Source of the DNA: Ruegeria sp. HKCCA6707
GTDB taxonomy: Bacteria > Pseudomonadota > Alphaproteobacteria > Rhodobacterales > Rhodobacteraceae
NCBI RefSeq assembly: GCF_013033515.1
Contig: NZ_WQEG01000003.1
Span: forward strand, 430,375 to 494,374
Length of the DNA stretch: 64,000 nucleotides
Reading direction: 5' to 3'
Numbering within the stretch: position 1 is the first letter of the stretch; every line of letters starts with the position of its first letter. The notes beneath the pieces are model-generated. The model was not told where the DNA came from. It did no database searches and saw only the letters and a list, made by a program, of their open reading frames with translations. The translations under genes were made by a program, and so were the position numbers. This document shows positions 1 through 9,923 of the stretch, piece after piece.

Positions 1-633
1 TCGGATATCCGCCAAGTCCACCACTCGCGCGTCGATCTTGCGACTCGAAAGGTGCGAGATGAGGTTCATCAGCTGCGACTTCGAAAGCATGCGTGTAACT
101 TCTTGGGCAAAGAAATCGCCCAAACCGTCCCATTGAGACGACTCGCCGTAAAGCACGAATGGAAGAACAGCTACGATCGGGCGAACTTCCACAACCGGAA
201 CGGGATCGTCGTGCTTCTCCTGGCCTGGAAAGACTGGCGCCTCCGAAAGCCGCTGGTCTCGCAACCAATCTTCAAAGCCTTCCTCGGAAATATCCAGTCC
301 TTCGAGGAAATCGCCTTGCGAGGGGTCACCTTCAAGTTGAATGTTTTCTAGTTTCAGTCCGATCCTGTCCGCTTCAACGAAAAAGACATCATCGAACCGT
401 TCGCCAAGCTTTTGTCGAATGGTTGTAAGCGCCTGCCTTAGACTGCTACGCCCGAGACGCTGGTCCACACGGCTCCAGAATTTGTCGACAATCCAGGCCC
501 GCGTTCGGACCATGTTCGGGGAAGCCGCCAGAATGGCGATTATTGCCAGATGCTTCGCACCCAGACCAATAATTCGCCCTTCGTCGGACCAGGCCAGAGT
601 AACCGGTCCATATAGTGTAATCTTAAGTTTCAC
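1..633 (-). CDS. Winged-helix/TolB-like regulator, N-terminal part (cut by window edge)
   Basis: This reading frame runs off the left edge, so only about 210 N-terminal residues are visible. Residues 1-95 read as a SARP/BTAD-like winged-helix domain (starts VKLKITLYGPVTLAW; later SSLRQALTTIRQKLG). After an acidic linker comes IVAVLPF...LGDFFAQEVTRMLS, the start of the TolB-like domain often placed before TPR repeats in alphaproteobacterial cyclase-like regulators. The start chosen is GTG, with AGGGAGG about 10 bases upstream. It probably acts as a cytoplasmic transcription factor, but no target is visible. The same TolB-like module recurs in the cyclase at 40.3 kb. Family assignment is by motif only. 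Confidence 0.6.
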   Translation of the reverse strand, partial: MKLKITLYGPVTLAWSDEGRIIGLGAKHLAIIAILAASPNMVRTRAWIVDKFWSRVDQRLGRSSLRQALTTIRQKLGERFDDVFFVEADRIGLKLENIQLEGDPSQGDFLEGLDISEEGFEDWLRDQRLSEAPVFPGQEKHDDPVPVVEVRPIVAVLPFVLYGESSQWDGLGDFFAQEVTRMLSKSQLMNLISHLSSRKIDARVVDLADIR

Positions 634-1136
634 TCCTTCACAGCCTCCCTGAGCTGAGCGTAGTCACCAATTCATTCGAAATAAACAAAAATCTCGATGT
701 TTCGAGCGCTTGTGGTTGAGCCAAATGCAGGTCGCTGCAGGAGGTCGATATCAAAGAAGACGTGGCGGTGCATCGCCTAACGCAATTGGGTTCGCCATCA
801 GTTACAGTCTTCTAACGGGGTGTACCCAGCGACGGCATGCGCCTCTAAGGCATCTATGGCGGGCTAGCTCATCCCAAAAAGACAACCAATGCGATGAAAG
901 TTAGTAATCGTTCGCGGTAGAGCATCTTTTCTCCGTTGTCTCAATTAGTTCAAAGGCTGACTAGCTAAATTCCGTTGTAATAATTTCTGGAACTGGAAAC
1001 AGATATTAGTACATGTCGCTGCACTGGTCGCTTTTGGGCTCGGTGCGGTCTTTCGCTACGATCTGTCTGAGGGACCGCTATGCGGACAAAGCTGCCATGA
1101 CCCGCTGAAGCAAAATTGTTCTGAAATGATTGACCT
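634..1136. other. Gene-free stretch with dispersed repeat copy A
   Basis: No supported gene. The short open frames here lack a start context and resemble no family I know. The only structure I see is the 56-bp repeat at 1032-1087. Confidence 0.5.
1032..1087 (+). repeat. 56-bp dispersed intergenic repeat, copy A
   Basis: It opens with CTTTTGGGCTCGGTGCGGTC and closes with GCGGAC exactly 50 bases after the start, as in copies B and D. Inside, GCGGTC and GACCGC can pair as a short stem. Confidence 0.6.
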
Positions 1137-2342
1137 TCAAACGGAGGCATACCCCCGCAATCGGATCACCAGCGGCATCATCAGCAGAACCAGTACGGCC
1201 GCGAAAAGGAACGGTGCACCCGGGAAGTAAAAACCTGTCGCATCAACGGAATTCTGAAACAATCCAGTCATCACCAAGGGAGATAATACTGCGGCAACGG
1301 ATGACAGCGACGCAATAACGCCCTGCACGACACCCTGCCGATCTTCATTTACTTGGTTTGATGCCATCGCTGTAGTAAACGCTGGTACGAGGTCAGACAA
1401 CGCCGCAAGAACAAGGAAGATGATCAGGGCCACAACCGAACCGGTGAAGCCAAAACCGATCATCCCAATCAGTGCCGAAATCATGCCCAACATCAGCGTG
1501 CGGAAATCTCCGATCCACCTGATAAAGATGGGCATTAACCCCCCCTGAACCAAAGCTAACAGCACGCCGTAGGCCGCAAGCGACAGTCCGATATAAAGTG
1601 TCGGCCAGTCGAATACTTCGCGCGTCCAGAACGCCCAAAGCGTTGGGTAGACCATATTGGCAAACTCAAAGATAAAAATGCAAAGCAGGGGCACCGCTAG
1701 GCCCGGTAGGCGGAAAGCATCTAAAATCGACTTGAATGGGTTGAGGTCGCGTTTTCCAAAAGCACGGCGTTTGTCCGACGCCAGGCTTTCTGGTAGCGCG
1801 AAGTAACCAAACAAGGCGTTGCTTGCCGATAGAACCGCCGCAATCCAAAACGGTGCCGCAATGCTGATTTCTGCAGCAATGCCACCCACAGCTGGTCCCA
1901 GTACAAAGCCGATCCCGAACGCTGCGCCAATAAGGCCAAAATTCGCCGCCTTTTCCTGAGGAGAAGATATGTCGGCGATATAAGCTGTCGCAGTGATATA
2001 GGTCGCCCCTGCAAGGCCAGCGAGGGTCCGCCCGAGAAGAAGAAGCCAAAAACTGTCCGCCATGGCCATGATCACATAATCCAGTGCCAGCATGACAAGT
2101 GCCGTGATCAATATTGGCCTGCGTCCAACGGCATCTGAAATGCTTCCGACAATGGGGCCACACAGGAACAACGCCCCTGCGTAGGCAGCCATCAGTAAAC
2201 CACCCCAGAACGCTCCTTGCCCAGTATCACCCGCTCCGACCCGGTTCATCAAATCCGGCATAATCGGGAACACGATACCGATGCCGATAGCGTCGATTAG
2301 CAGTGTTAGTAAGATGAAGACAATAGCTCGGTTCTTGAACAT
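1137..2342 (-). CDS. MFS drug exporter, TCR/Tet (TetA-like) family
   Basis: A 401-residue inner-membrane protein with about 12 hydrophobic helices. It opens IVFILLTLLIDAIGIGIVFP and carries the A-motif region GSISDAVGRRPIL between helices 2 and 3, as in TetA-type proton/drug antiporters. Length matches the family. Many chromosomal members do not confer tetracycline resistance, so the substrate is unknown. It stands alone, with no divergent TetR-type repressor next to it. The Tet-like subgroup call is fairly firm from the N-terminal signature; the role in drug export is inferred. Confidence 0.85.
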   Translation of the reverse strand: MFKNRAIVFILLTLLIDAIGIGIVFPIMPDLMNRVGAGDTGQGAFWGGLLMAAYAGALFLCGPIVGSISDAVGRRPILITALVMLALDYVIMAMADSFWLLLLGRTLAGLAGATYITATAYIADISSPQEKAANFGLIGAAFGIGFVLGPAVGGIAAEISIAAPFWIAAVLSASNALFGYFALPESLASDKRRAFGKRDLNPFKSILDAFRLPGLAVPLLCIFIFEFANMVYPTLWAFWTREVFDWPTLYIGLSLAAYGVLLALVQGGLMPIFIRWIGDFRTLMLGMISALIGMIGFGFTGSVVALIIFLVLAALSDLVPAFTTAMASNQVNEDRQGVVQGVIASLSSVAAVLSPLVMTGLFQNSVDATGFYFPGAPFLFAAVLVLLMMPLVIRLRGYASV

Positions 2343-2445
2343 ACCGCCCTATCGAACGGGAACACCGGCAAAGCAAGCCAAAAGAGTTTTCTATGTGAGG
2401 TGTGGATCCCACCAAACAAAAAACATCACAAAGGAGTTCGCGGTT

Positions 2446-2501
2446 GCTTTGGGTTCGAAGCGGTCGTTCAGTGATTTCAGCCCGATGTCTGCTGTGCGGA
2501 C
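2446..2501 (+). repeat. 56-bp dispersed intergenic repeat, copy B
   Basis: Starts GCTTTGGGTTCGAAGCGGTC and ends GCGGAC with the same 50-base offset as copies A and D. The flank to 2518 (CCTGCCGTTCGTC) also occurs beside diverged copy G near 40.16 kb. Confidence 0.6.
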
Positions 2502-2597
2502 AAACCTGCCGTTCGTCACTTCATCGATGCGGACCAAATAAATCTGTCGTGGGAAAGCTTGGCCTTTCCAAAGCTTGAAGGCACCGATGGGTCTCGA

Positions 2598-3071
2598 TTA
2601 CGATCTAGCTGGGCCGGCTGCAAGCGTGAGATGCGAAAAGGCGAAGACGGCGTCTGACGGCCCCTCGGCGGCCATTTGGTCGACCTTGCTCCAGGCTTCG
2701 GTGATGTCGGGTCTGTGACCCGGCGCGACCCACCACAGAGCGTAACCGCGCGGGGAATCCTGATCGAACCACTCGGCGCGCCGATTTTAGAAGGCGCCGT
2801 GCGAGCCACGGTACACCAAGGCCTTAAGCGCCTCGGGCGGTTCCCAAACGGAAAAGGACGCGATGATGCGATCATCATCGAAGAGCGGCCAGCCTGCCGC
2901 CTCCGCTGGTGGTCGCTCGTCGCCGAAACGCCAGACAAAGCCGGGACTGTCCTCGGCTCTCGCGTTGACGCGCGGAACGGCCTCGGCAAAGGTAGTGATT
3001 TGCGGGTCGTCCACAGAGGCACGTAACATGCCCCAGCTGAAATGAGCGAGGTGGCGGATCGGTGTTGTCAT
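2598..3071 (-). pseudogene. DUF3291 protein broken by one in-frame stop
   Basis: The first 94 codons read as a DUF3291 N-terminus (HLAHFSWGMLRASVDDP...PGFVWRF...VWEPPEALKALVYRGSH). A TAA at 2787-2789 then interrupts the frame. Past the stop the same frame continues with the expected second half (RRAEWFDQ...YALWWVAPGH...AFSHLTL) to a stop at 2598-2600. Total length would be 157 residues, normal for the family. The break falls inside the conserved HGAF-x-NRRAEWF stretch, so one substitution (for example a Tyr codon to TAA) explains it. It could be a recent inactivation, a sequencing error or a read-through stop. DUF3291 function is not established. Confidence 0.75.
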
Positions 3072-3422
3072 TCCCGAGCCTATGCACGCGAGCCACGGAC
3101 TCTACAATTGATCTTCGAGGCATTTGGAACACGGGCGTCGATGAGCTCATTCCGGACCTTGGTGCTGTTACAGCAAGTTCCTTGCCCCGCAGTTAGTTGA
3201 TCGCGTAGAACGGTCCTGTCCGGACATTTGGCCTTCTGTCTTTATGTTGCGCCCGCAGTCGGAATAACTGCCATTCGCGGCACCAGCGAAACAAGACCAA
3301 GATTGAATTTATTGTCTGCCGTACGAAGTGTCCTTTTCATTCATCAACGACCGTGGCGCTTGCTAGACTGAACCGCGAAACAATGGCATGATTTTCCGCG
3401 TTGAAGGCAGGTGGATTTGATC
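3072..3422. other. Gene-free stretch upstream of the S9 peptidase
   Basis: No gene seen. It should hold the peptidase promoter. A weakly repeat-like segment near 3200-3290 contains CATTCGCGG, but I cannot align it convincingly to the 56-bp family. Confidence 0.4.
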
Positions 3423-5405
3423 ATGAAACGTTTTTTCAAATGGCTTTTGGCTCTCGTCGTTCTCCTTGGTACTGTCGGTGGTGGCACAATCGCGTGGCTT
3501 AGTCGCGATACAGCGCCGACCCACGCTTCGCTTAAGTCGGCCGATCTGCCTCCCATCATTCCGATTCGCGATTTCTTCGCCAATACAGGCGCTGAATGGG
3601 AACACCGGGTCTCTATTATAGGAACCTACGTCGCCCGAAGGGCGGTACGGCTAACGAAAGAGGTGGTGATCCTAAGTGACGCGGCTCTAAAAAACGAGTT
3701 CGCTGTCATCGAGAATGTGGATTATTACTTTTGGTCGAACGTTGTGGAAGAACTGCACGTCAGCATCGACGATCGTTTGTGGCGTGTGAACCCCTCGAAT
3801 GCCGATAGAGAAAACTGGATGGACGTGACCCCTCGCGGCTTTCAGAGCTGGTTCATTGTGAACCAACCAGAAACATCCGAAGACCCGTGGATTGTCTCGT
3901 CGAGAGATCGCAATCCTGCTTTTGCGGATCTCTACAAAACGCGCTTGGATGGCGGCGGGAAAGAGCTGTTTATCGAAAACGAAGGACAGACGTTAGGTTG
4001 GGCCATTGGTCAGGACCACAAGCCTGTAATGCGGTTTGATCGCGCCGAGAAGAATAAGACCAAGGTTCTCGTATTTGACGATCCCGCGACCGAAGTCTGG
4101 CGCGAGTTATTCACCCTTGATGCATTTGAAACGTTCTGGGTGCATGAGGTTACCGTAGATCGCCTGTTTGCCTTCGCCAATTCGTCGCGCGGTCGGGACA
4201 AATCCGCTGTGGTGAAAGTCGACTTGCAGACCGGTGCAGAAGAGGTGTTGGCAGCAGACGAGCGGACCGATATCTTCCGCGTCGTGAACCTGTCCAATCA
4301 CGATGGTCAGCTGGACTTGGCGTTGCCTCACAGAAAGGGCATGCCCCCTATTCCACTTTCGGAACGAGGAAAGACCCTGCGCCGCATTCTTGATTTATTT
4401 GGCAACGAAGTGATGATTGACGGCATCGTAAATTCGGGCGGCAGCCCGCACCTTTTGGCCTTCTTGTCGCCGGAAGCTAAGAACTATCAGAACATTCTTA
4501 TCGATCTTGAAGCGGAACAAACCTCAGATTTGGGCGACTATATTTTCCGGCGCGATCACCTCGACAAGATTGCGCCAACAGAAGAAGTGTTCATTCCAGC
4601 TCGCGACGGTTTGGAGATCCCAGCATTGTTGGTTCGGCCATTGGGCGTCGACGACCCAGTACCAATGGTGCTTGAAGTGCATGGCGGTCCGGCTAGCCAT
4701 GTCGAGTGGGAGTACAACAATTTTCGACAGTTCCTTGTGAATCGCGGATATGCCGTGCTTTCAGTAAATTTCCGCGGTTCAACGGGTTATGGCCGTGCAT
4801 TTCAATCCGCCGCATTTGGACAGTTCGGTCGCGCGATGCAAACGGACCTCTACGATGCCGTCGCATGGGCGGTTGAAAATGGCATTGCCGACCCCGAAGC
4901 GGTTGCGATTAATGGTAGTTCCTATGGCGGCTACGCTTCGGCTATGGCAGCAACCGATCCTGACGGCCCATTTGCCGCGGCCATCATCGAACACGCAGTC
5001 TTGGACGTTGAATACCAGATGCGAAATAATCCCTTCGCTTGGGGCCTGAACACGTCCTACCTTGAGCGTTACTTCGGTAGCTTGAATAACCCTGACGATG
5101 TTGAAGACATGCGTGCTTTTTCACCGTCTAACCGCATCGATGGCTTACAAATTCCGGTGATGATCGTCGCAGGCAAACGAGACCGGATCGTCGGATTTGA
5201 ACAATCTGAAGAATTTCTGCGCAAAGCCCGCGAAGCAGGTTTGGAACCGGAAGAGTTGATTTTCGAAGACGAGGGCCATGGGATTGACCGCTGGCAAAAT
5301 TCAATCCGTCATGCCCGTCGTGTTGAAGAGTTTCTGACAGAACATCTTGGTGGTCGTTCCGGCGGATTTGACTATATCGAGATTGCGGTCGAAGTGTTGG
5401 ACTAA
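3423..5405 (+). CDS. S9 (prolyl oligopeptidase) family serine peptidase
   Basis: About 660 residues. It opens MKRFFKWLLALVVLLG, a signal peptide or membrane anchor, so it likely acts in the periplasm. The middle resembles a beta-propeller, and the C-terminal alpha/beta hydrolase has the full set of S9 marks: HGGPASH (oxyanion region), nucleophile Ser about residue 500 in GSSYGGYA, Asp in GKRDRIV and His in DEGHGI. The start is the ATG at 3423, with AGGTGG 8 bases upstream; a GTG at 3411 would add four residues. It is expected to cleave short peptides, and related proteins are sometimes acylaminoacyl-peptidases. It has no obvious operon partner. Confidence 0.88.
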   Translation: MKRFFKWLLALVVLLGTVGGGTIAWLSRDTAPTHASLKSADLPPIIPIRDFFANTGAEWEHRVSIIGTYVARRAVRLTKEVVILSDAALKNEFAVIENVDYYFWSNVVEELHVSIDDRLWRVNPSNADRENWMDVTPRGFQSWFIVNQPETSEDPWIVSSRDRNPAFADLYKTRLDGGGKELFIENEGQTLGWAIGQDHKPVMRFDRAEKNKTKVLVFDDPATEVWRELFTLDAFETFWVHEVTVDRLFAFANSSRGRDKSAVVKVDLQTGAEEVLAADERTDIFRVVNLSNHDGQLDLALPHRKGMPPIPLSERGKTLRRILDLFGNEVMIDGIVNSGGSPHLLAFLSPEAKNYQNILIDLEAEQTSDLGDYIFRRDHLDKIAPTEEVFIPARDGLEIPALLVRPLGVDDPVPMVLEVHGGPASHVEWEYNNFRQFLVNRGYAVLSVNFRGSTGYGRAFQSAAFGQFGRAMQTDLYDAVAWAVENGIADPEAVAINGSSYGGYASAMAATDPDGPFAAAIIEHAVLDVEYQMRNNPFAWGLNTSYLERYFGSLNNPDDVEDMRAFSPSNRIDGLQIPVMIVAGKRDRIVGFEQSEEFLRKAREAGLEPEELIFEDEGHGIDRWQNSIRHARRVEEFLTEHLGGRSGGFDYIEIAVEVLD

Positions 5406-5669
5406 GGCATCGGCTCATTCCAGACCTTGGATATGCGGTCGGAATGCTGTCGTCACACCCGATTTACAGTCATTCGCTGATGGGGCAGCGTCTTGACCAG
5501 ACCGAACTCAAAGTTCGCGTGACAAAGCCACCAATCGGCAACTTCAGTCGCTACACTCAGTTTGTGTGACACCAATCACGCTGTATGAGTTCATAGGCGA
5601 GGACTGTCCAAGCATATACGTCGCAGGAATTGAAAACCCGGAAAAACAACCGACAGCGACCAAATCTGC

Positions 5670-7742
5670 CTACATATCCACTATTGCTTCAATTTGATTG
5701 CGCAATAGGGATCCGAGTTTTCGGGAAAACGTCTCAGAGAAGTGTCCAGTGTCTGCTTTAACTAAGAAACCTCCTATCTGCTGAGGGCAGATCAAATCAG
5801 AACTGCAGACCCAAAACGTTAAGTCTAGGAACGGTAAACCCGCATCAGCTGCCACAACCGCCTTCTTTTTTGCCAGCCGATGCTCGAAAAGGGTAGCTTT
5901 CGACGTCACACAGTCCGCCGGACCAGTAGGCCCCGTCACAAGGCAGTTTGCCCTGGGTGGGGATTCCACAATAACGATGGGCCATTTACCTCGACTGAGG
6001 ACCCGATAAGACTTCTGAACCCCGGTGACTACTTCGTCGAAGGCGGCATCACCAGTCGCGCTGGAATTCAACCGGTCAAGCGCACTTATCGTCGAATCCG
6101 ATGCGATAACTAGATCCGGACTAATCTGTTCAAGGATCGTGGGAATAGAACTTCTATGTCGCGCACAAGCTGAGTATTCATAGCTATCACTCCATTTGTG
6201 AACTGCCACGTCTGCTATCGGGCACTGGCCTACGGTTACGACGTGAATATCCCAATCCTCACCAAACGCCTGACGTACGCCGGGCAACAAGTGAATGGCC
6301 CAAGAATCGCCTAGGAGTACTAGTTTTCGCGATGCGTCGGGTGTTCCGTATCGACAAAACTGCTCTCCACTCCGACTGATGCTAAGGCATTTGTCTACCA
6401 TCCACTCTTTAGGGAGGGCTTCTTTTCCGGGAGGCTGATTTCCCTCCGGCCAGCTTTTAGACTCGAGCGTGGTCCTCAACTCAGCTTTGATATCTGCTAC
6501 AGACAAATATGAAAAACCCCCATCAAAACGTAATTCGTGATCCCTTTGAACGATCTGGTGCCCTACAGCGCTCGCGACTGTGAGCACGACCATCCCGGAG
6601 ACCGCAAACCCGAAAACCGTCCGGATGCTGCCGGATTTCGGTGTTTTGTAGCGGATCGGATCTTCAACATACTTTTTCGTCAGCCATGCCAAAAGTAACG
6701 TAGCGATTACAAGCAGGATGCCATCCCATCCTGTATGATCGCGGCCAAACACCAATGGGAAAGCGATTATTAGTGGCCAGTGCCATAAATACCCTGAATA
6801 AGACAAATCACCGAGCAGCCTAACAACTCGTACCTCGCTCAACCGAGACCAAGAATAGACCTCATCCTGTCTACCAGCCCAAATCACAATTGCAGTACCA
6901 ATCGTCGGCAGAAGAGCCGCAACGCCAGGAAAAGCGGTGGTGTCTGAGAATGTCACTGCCGCGACGACGATCCCAGCAACACCAATCCACGCTACGCCAG
7001 CAAACAGCCACTCTGCCCGAAAAACATTTCGGGGCGATCTAGGTAAAGCATGTAGGAGAGCACCAAGCGCAAACTCCCACGCCCGGGTTGCGGTTGAGAA
7101 GTATGCTATACCGGGCGATGTCGACGTCACATAGGCCGAATAGAAGAGCGAAATGAAGAATAAGGAAAGCACAAGGGTCAGGAATACTCTTTTTGTTGAG
7201 GACCCAGCACGCCCGTCACCGTGCTCTCGAGTATTCCGGCTGGATTTCACTAAGGCAAAAACCAGAGCCAGAGGCCATATTATATAAAACTGTTCTTCGA
7301 CGGAGAGGGACCAGAAATGTTGGACCATAGTTGGGTCGTATTCGACCGCGAAGTAGCTAGCGGATTCCCAGGCAAGCAACCAATTCTGAACATAAAGCCC
7401 GCTTGCAGCAGCTTCTGTCAAAGTCTGTTTCCACAGTCCCTTTGGCAGAATAAGAAAGGTTAGGGCAACACAGGTAAAAAGCACGAGTAACGCTGCGGGT
7501 AGAAGACGCCTAATGCGGCGAACCCAGAACGTACGCAGATCGATCCTGGCAGTCTCTTGATACTCTCTAAGTAACAGTCCAGTAATCAGGAACCCCGAAA
7601 TTACAAAAAAAACATCGACGCCAACATAGCCTCCGGGGATTGCGGAAGGCCAAACGTGAAACCCGACGACAAATAGCATTGCAATTGCTCGAAGTCCCTG
7701 AATTTCGGGTCGAAAACCGTTCGCGCTAGCCGATACACGCAT
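5670..7742 (-). CDS. Acyltransferase-3 / SGNH fusion (OafA/OatA type)
   Basis: A 690-residue membrane protein. Residues 10-370 form the acyltransferase-3 domain: FRPEIQGLRAIAMLFVVGFH with the conserved RAxA and catalytic-type His, DVFFVISGFLITGLLL, the basic RRIRRLLPAA loop, then about ten helices. The C-terminal ~250 residues are a periplasmic SGNH domain, with block I LLGDSWAIHLLPG and a final segment carrying DTGHFSE. Such fusions O-acetylate lipopolysaccharide, exopolysaccharide or peptidoglycan. The sugar target cannot be told from the sequence, and no glycan cluster surrounds the gene. Confidence 0.88.
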   Translation of the reverse strand: MRVSASANGFRPEIQGLRAIAMLFVVGFHVWPSAIPGGYVGVDVFFVISGFLITGLLLREYQETARIDLRTFWVRRIRRLLPAALLVLFTCVALTFLILPKGLWKQTLTEAAASGLYVQNWLLAWESASYFAVEYDPTMVQHFWSLSVEEQFYIIWPLALVFALVKSSRNTREHGDGRAGSSTKRVFLTLVLSLFFISLFYSAYVTSTSPGIAYFSTATRAWEFALGALLHALPRSPRNVFRAEWLFAGVAWIGVAGIVVAAVTFSDTTAFPGVAALLPTIGTAIVIWAGRQDEVYSWSRLSEVRVVRLLGDLSYSGYLWHWPLIIAFPLVFGRDHTGWDGILLVIATLLLAWLTKKYVEDPIRYKTPKSGSIRTVFGFAVSGMVVLTVASAVGHQIVQRDHELRFDGGFSYLSVADIKAELRTTLESKSWPEGNQPPGKEALPKEWMVDKCLSISRSGEQFCRYGTPDASRKLVLLGDSWAIHLLPGVRQAFGEDWDIHVVTVGQCPIADVAVHKWSDSYEYSACARHRSSIPTILEQISPDLVIASDSTISALDRLNSSATGDAAFDEVVTGVQKSYRVLSRGKWPIVIVESPPRANCLVTGPTGPADCVTSKATLFEHRLAKKKAVVAADAGLPFLDLTFWVCSSDLICPQQIGGFLVKADTGHFSETFSRKLGSLLRNQIEAIVDM

Positions 7743-8394
7743 TAGTCAATCCTTCGAGAGAGGTTGATTGAACTGCAAGCCTACCGAAAGGCGCTGTAGT
7801 GTTTGCTTTGACTGTGTCGTGTCGCTTATCACATGAGTCAAAGCCACCTCAACCACTGTCACATTGAGATGTTTTCGGGTGTAGAGGCGAACCAATCGCA
7901 CTGTTCGTTTTTTGTTCGAAACAAACGTTCGACAGACTTGGTTGAATCGCCGATGCAATATTCCATCGGGAACCCTCAAGTGGTGTCTGAAACCTCGCAA
8001 GGCCGAAATGAGGATAGTTTAGCGCGCGAGAGGCCCCACTCAGAGAGCGACTGAAGCCGAGAAGACTAAGCTGGCTCGGCGTCACTCGCCACCGACGAGC
8101 CAGAAAAGTGAGTGCCTTACTAGTGGATTGCATGGGACCGGAAAGGTAAAACACTAGATCACAACGGCAAACTGCTTTTCGCAAGAGTAATCGGATTACT
8201 AGACTGCAAATTATGAACGTCAGCGCCTGATAAGCTTTTGAGCAGTCTGACCACCGATAATTTTGGGCCCCCATGCAAATTCAGCTATTGGCGCAAACCG
8301 GCTGCGAAAGCTAACGCAATAAAGGCCAGCTTTGGGCTCGGAGCCGTCATCTGAGGCTTTTTGTCGGATGACCGGTTCGCTGTTCTGAGCGGAC
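7743..8394. other. Gene-free stretch left of the IS5 element
   Basis: Several open frames of 70-140 codons overlap on both strands, but none has family features or a convincing ribosome site. Repeat copy C lies at its right end, directly against the IS5 element. Confidence 0.45.
8329..8394 (+). repeat. Dispersed intergenic repeat, copy C (66-bp form)
   Basis: Starts GCTTTGGGCTCGGAGCCGTC and ends GCGGAC, ten bases longer inside than copies A, B and D. CCGTCATC and GATGACCGG inside it can pair as a hairpin. Its right edge abuts the presumed left end of the IS5 element. Confidence 0.55.
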
Positions 8395-9224
8395 ATTGTA
8401 TGAGCCGGTTCCATCGGTGACGCCATCATGATTCAAGGGCGATAGGAGGATTGTCCATGTCGCACTTGTTCTGGCTCGACCTACAGCACCTGAAACGCAT
8501 CCAGCACCTGTTCCCCAAACCGCGCGGGGTAGCGCGTTCCGACGACCGCAAGGTTCTCAGTGGTATCATTCATGTCATCCGCAATGGGCTGCGATGGCGG
8601 GATGCACCGGCTGAGTATGGGCCGCACAAGACACTATACAATCGGTTTGTCAGGTGGTCCCGCCTTGGTGTATTCGCTCGTATCTTCCGGGAACTGGCGC
8701 AACCGGGACCGGACGGCAAAACCATCATGATCGACAGCACCCACCTGAAAGCGCACCGAACAGCGGCAAGCCTTTCAAAAGGGGGGCTCGAACACGAGCC
8801 ATCGGTCGAACCAAAGGTGGTTTGAACAGCAAGCTGCACACGGTCTGCGACGGGCGCGGGCGACCTCTGACGTTCTTTCTCTCAGCTGGACAAATGAGCG
8901 ATGCCAAAGGTGCGCTGGCCTTGCTCGGCAGCTTGCCACCCGCCAAGATTCTGTTGGGGGACAAAGGGTATGACGCAGACTGGTTCCGAGAGGCACTGGC
9001 CGAACGCGGCATCGCTGCGTGCATTCCAGCGCGTCGAGGACGAAGGGACCCTGCCAGCCATGACCCTTGCATGTATCGCAAACGGCACCGCGTTGAGAAC
9101 CTGTTCGCACGGTTGAAAGACTGGCGTCGTATCGCGACCCGCTATGATCGATGCGGTGAGCTGTTCCTGTCGGCAATCTGCATCGCTGCTACCGTCATCT
9201 TCTGGTTATGAGTCCTGACCCTAG
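8395..9224 (+). mobile_element. IS5-family insertion sequence (IS427-like)
   Basis: It holds one frameshifted transposase. The right end appears to be GAGTCCTGACCCTAG at 9210-9224. I could not find the inverted counterpart (CTAGGGTCAGGACTC) on the left, so the left end may be truncated, and 8395 is only where repeat copy C stops. No target duplication found. Confidence 0.55.
8457..9211 (+). CDS. IS5-family transposase made by -1 frameshift (orfA/orfB)
   Basis: The first frame (ATG 8457, GGAGG upstream) encodes the N-terminal insertion domain (PKPRGVARSDDRKVLSGI, then GLRWRDAP) and the first catalytic Asp in IMIDSTHLKAHRTA. At 8777-8786 the run A4G6 moves ribosomes back one base into the second frame. 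That frame carries GRTKGGLNSKLH, the second Asp in LLGDKGYDADW and the last Glu in RVENLFARLKDWRRIATRYD. The DDE triad is therefore complete if frameshifting occurs. Joint length of about 250 residues is normal for this subgroup. Frameshifting at such a slippery run is known in IS5 relatives; here it is inferred. Confidence 0.85.
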
Positions 9225-9530
9225 GCTGGTTCGATACGCTCAAATTCAAATTAGCTGCTTGAGAGAACATCTTTGTTTGCGACTACGCCTACTCAAATCG
9301 AGGACCGTTTTACACATTGCAATCGCGCATTCTATCCCGGCTAAACTGGACGCTGGTTCTCTGCGCATCATCCATCAATCTGGACGGAAAGCAGACCTTC
9401 TCTGCATCCGCGATGTTACAGTGTCGATCTCGAAAAAAGCAGGCATTCAAGAAGTCTCATGCACATTCGATCTACCAGCCTTTGATCCAATGTCAGTGAC
9501 GAGTAGAAAGCAAAGTTTGCGAAATCTGAC
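9225..9530. other. Gene-free stretch right of the IS5 element
   Basis: No gene supported. A 181-codon plus-strand frame starting at 9208 is mostly antisense to the cyclase fragment and has no recognisable domain. Confidence 0.4.
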
Positions 9531-9923
9531 CTACGGCTCGACCGGCTGGCTGCCCGACTCCAACGACGCTGCATTGCCGCTATTTATTCCTGAAAACGGC
9601 ACCTCGATGACATCAATATTTGTCCGTCCATTGTCGTGCAGGTATTCGGTTAAAACCAGCCAATCACGTTCTGGGTCGATAAGGCATGCCGCTTCCAGCG
9701 TCATGCAGATCCCCGGGAAACCATCGGCATCCGGTGTTAGGGATTTATTGTAACTTTCCAAGCGGGCGGCGACGTTAATGGTGTCTCCTATTACGTTGTA
9801 CTTCATCGAGCCGCGGGCTCCCAGCGTTCCTCCGAAGGCGTCGCCACTGTTTAACGCGATGCGTAGCCTGTAGTCTGGCTGATCCGGGAACGCTGCGTTC
9901 AACGCCACTGCGGCGCTGCGCAT
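9531..9923 (-). pseudogene. Class III nucleotidyl cyclase, C-terminal fragment
   Basis: About 130 residues match the second half of a class III adenylate/guanylate cyclase domain (RIALNSGDAFGGTLGARG, KYNVIGDTINVAARLE). The first half, with its metal-binding Asp residues, is absent, and an in-frame TGA lies a few codons upstream. The fragment cannot be active alone. The missing end faces the liv operon, not the IS5 element, so the deletion point is near 9930-10020. It is a remnant of a family also seen intact at 40.3 kb. Confidence 0.7.

Noticed and set aside
1137..2342. Functional tetracycline resistance gene
   Set aside because: Only family resemblance to TetA; no adjacent TetR repressor or resistance context.
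9208..9753. 181-codon plus-strand ORF after the IS5 transposase
   Set aside because: Mostly antisense to the cyclase fragment and not protein-like.
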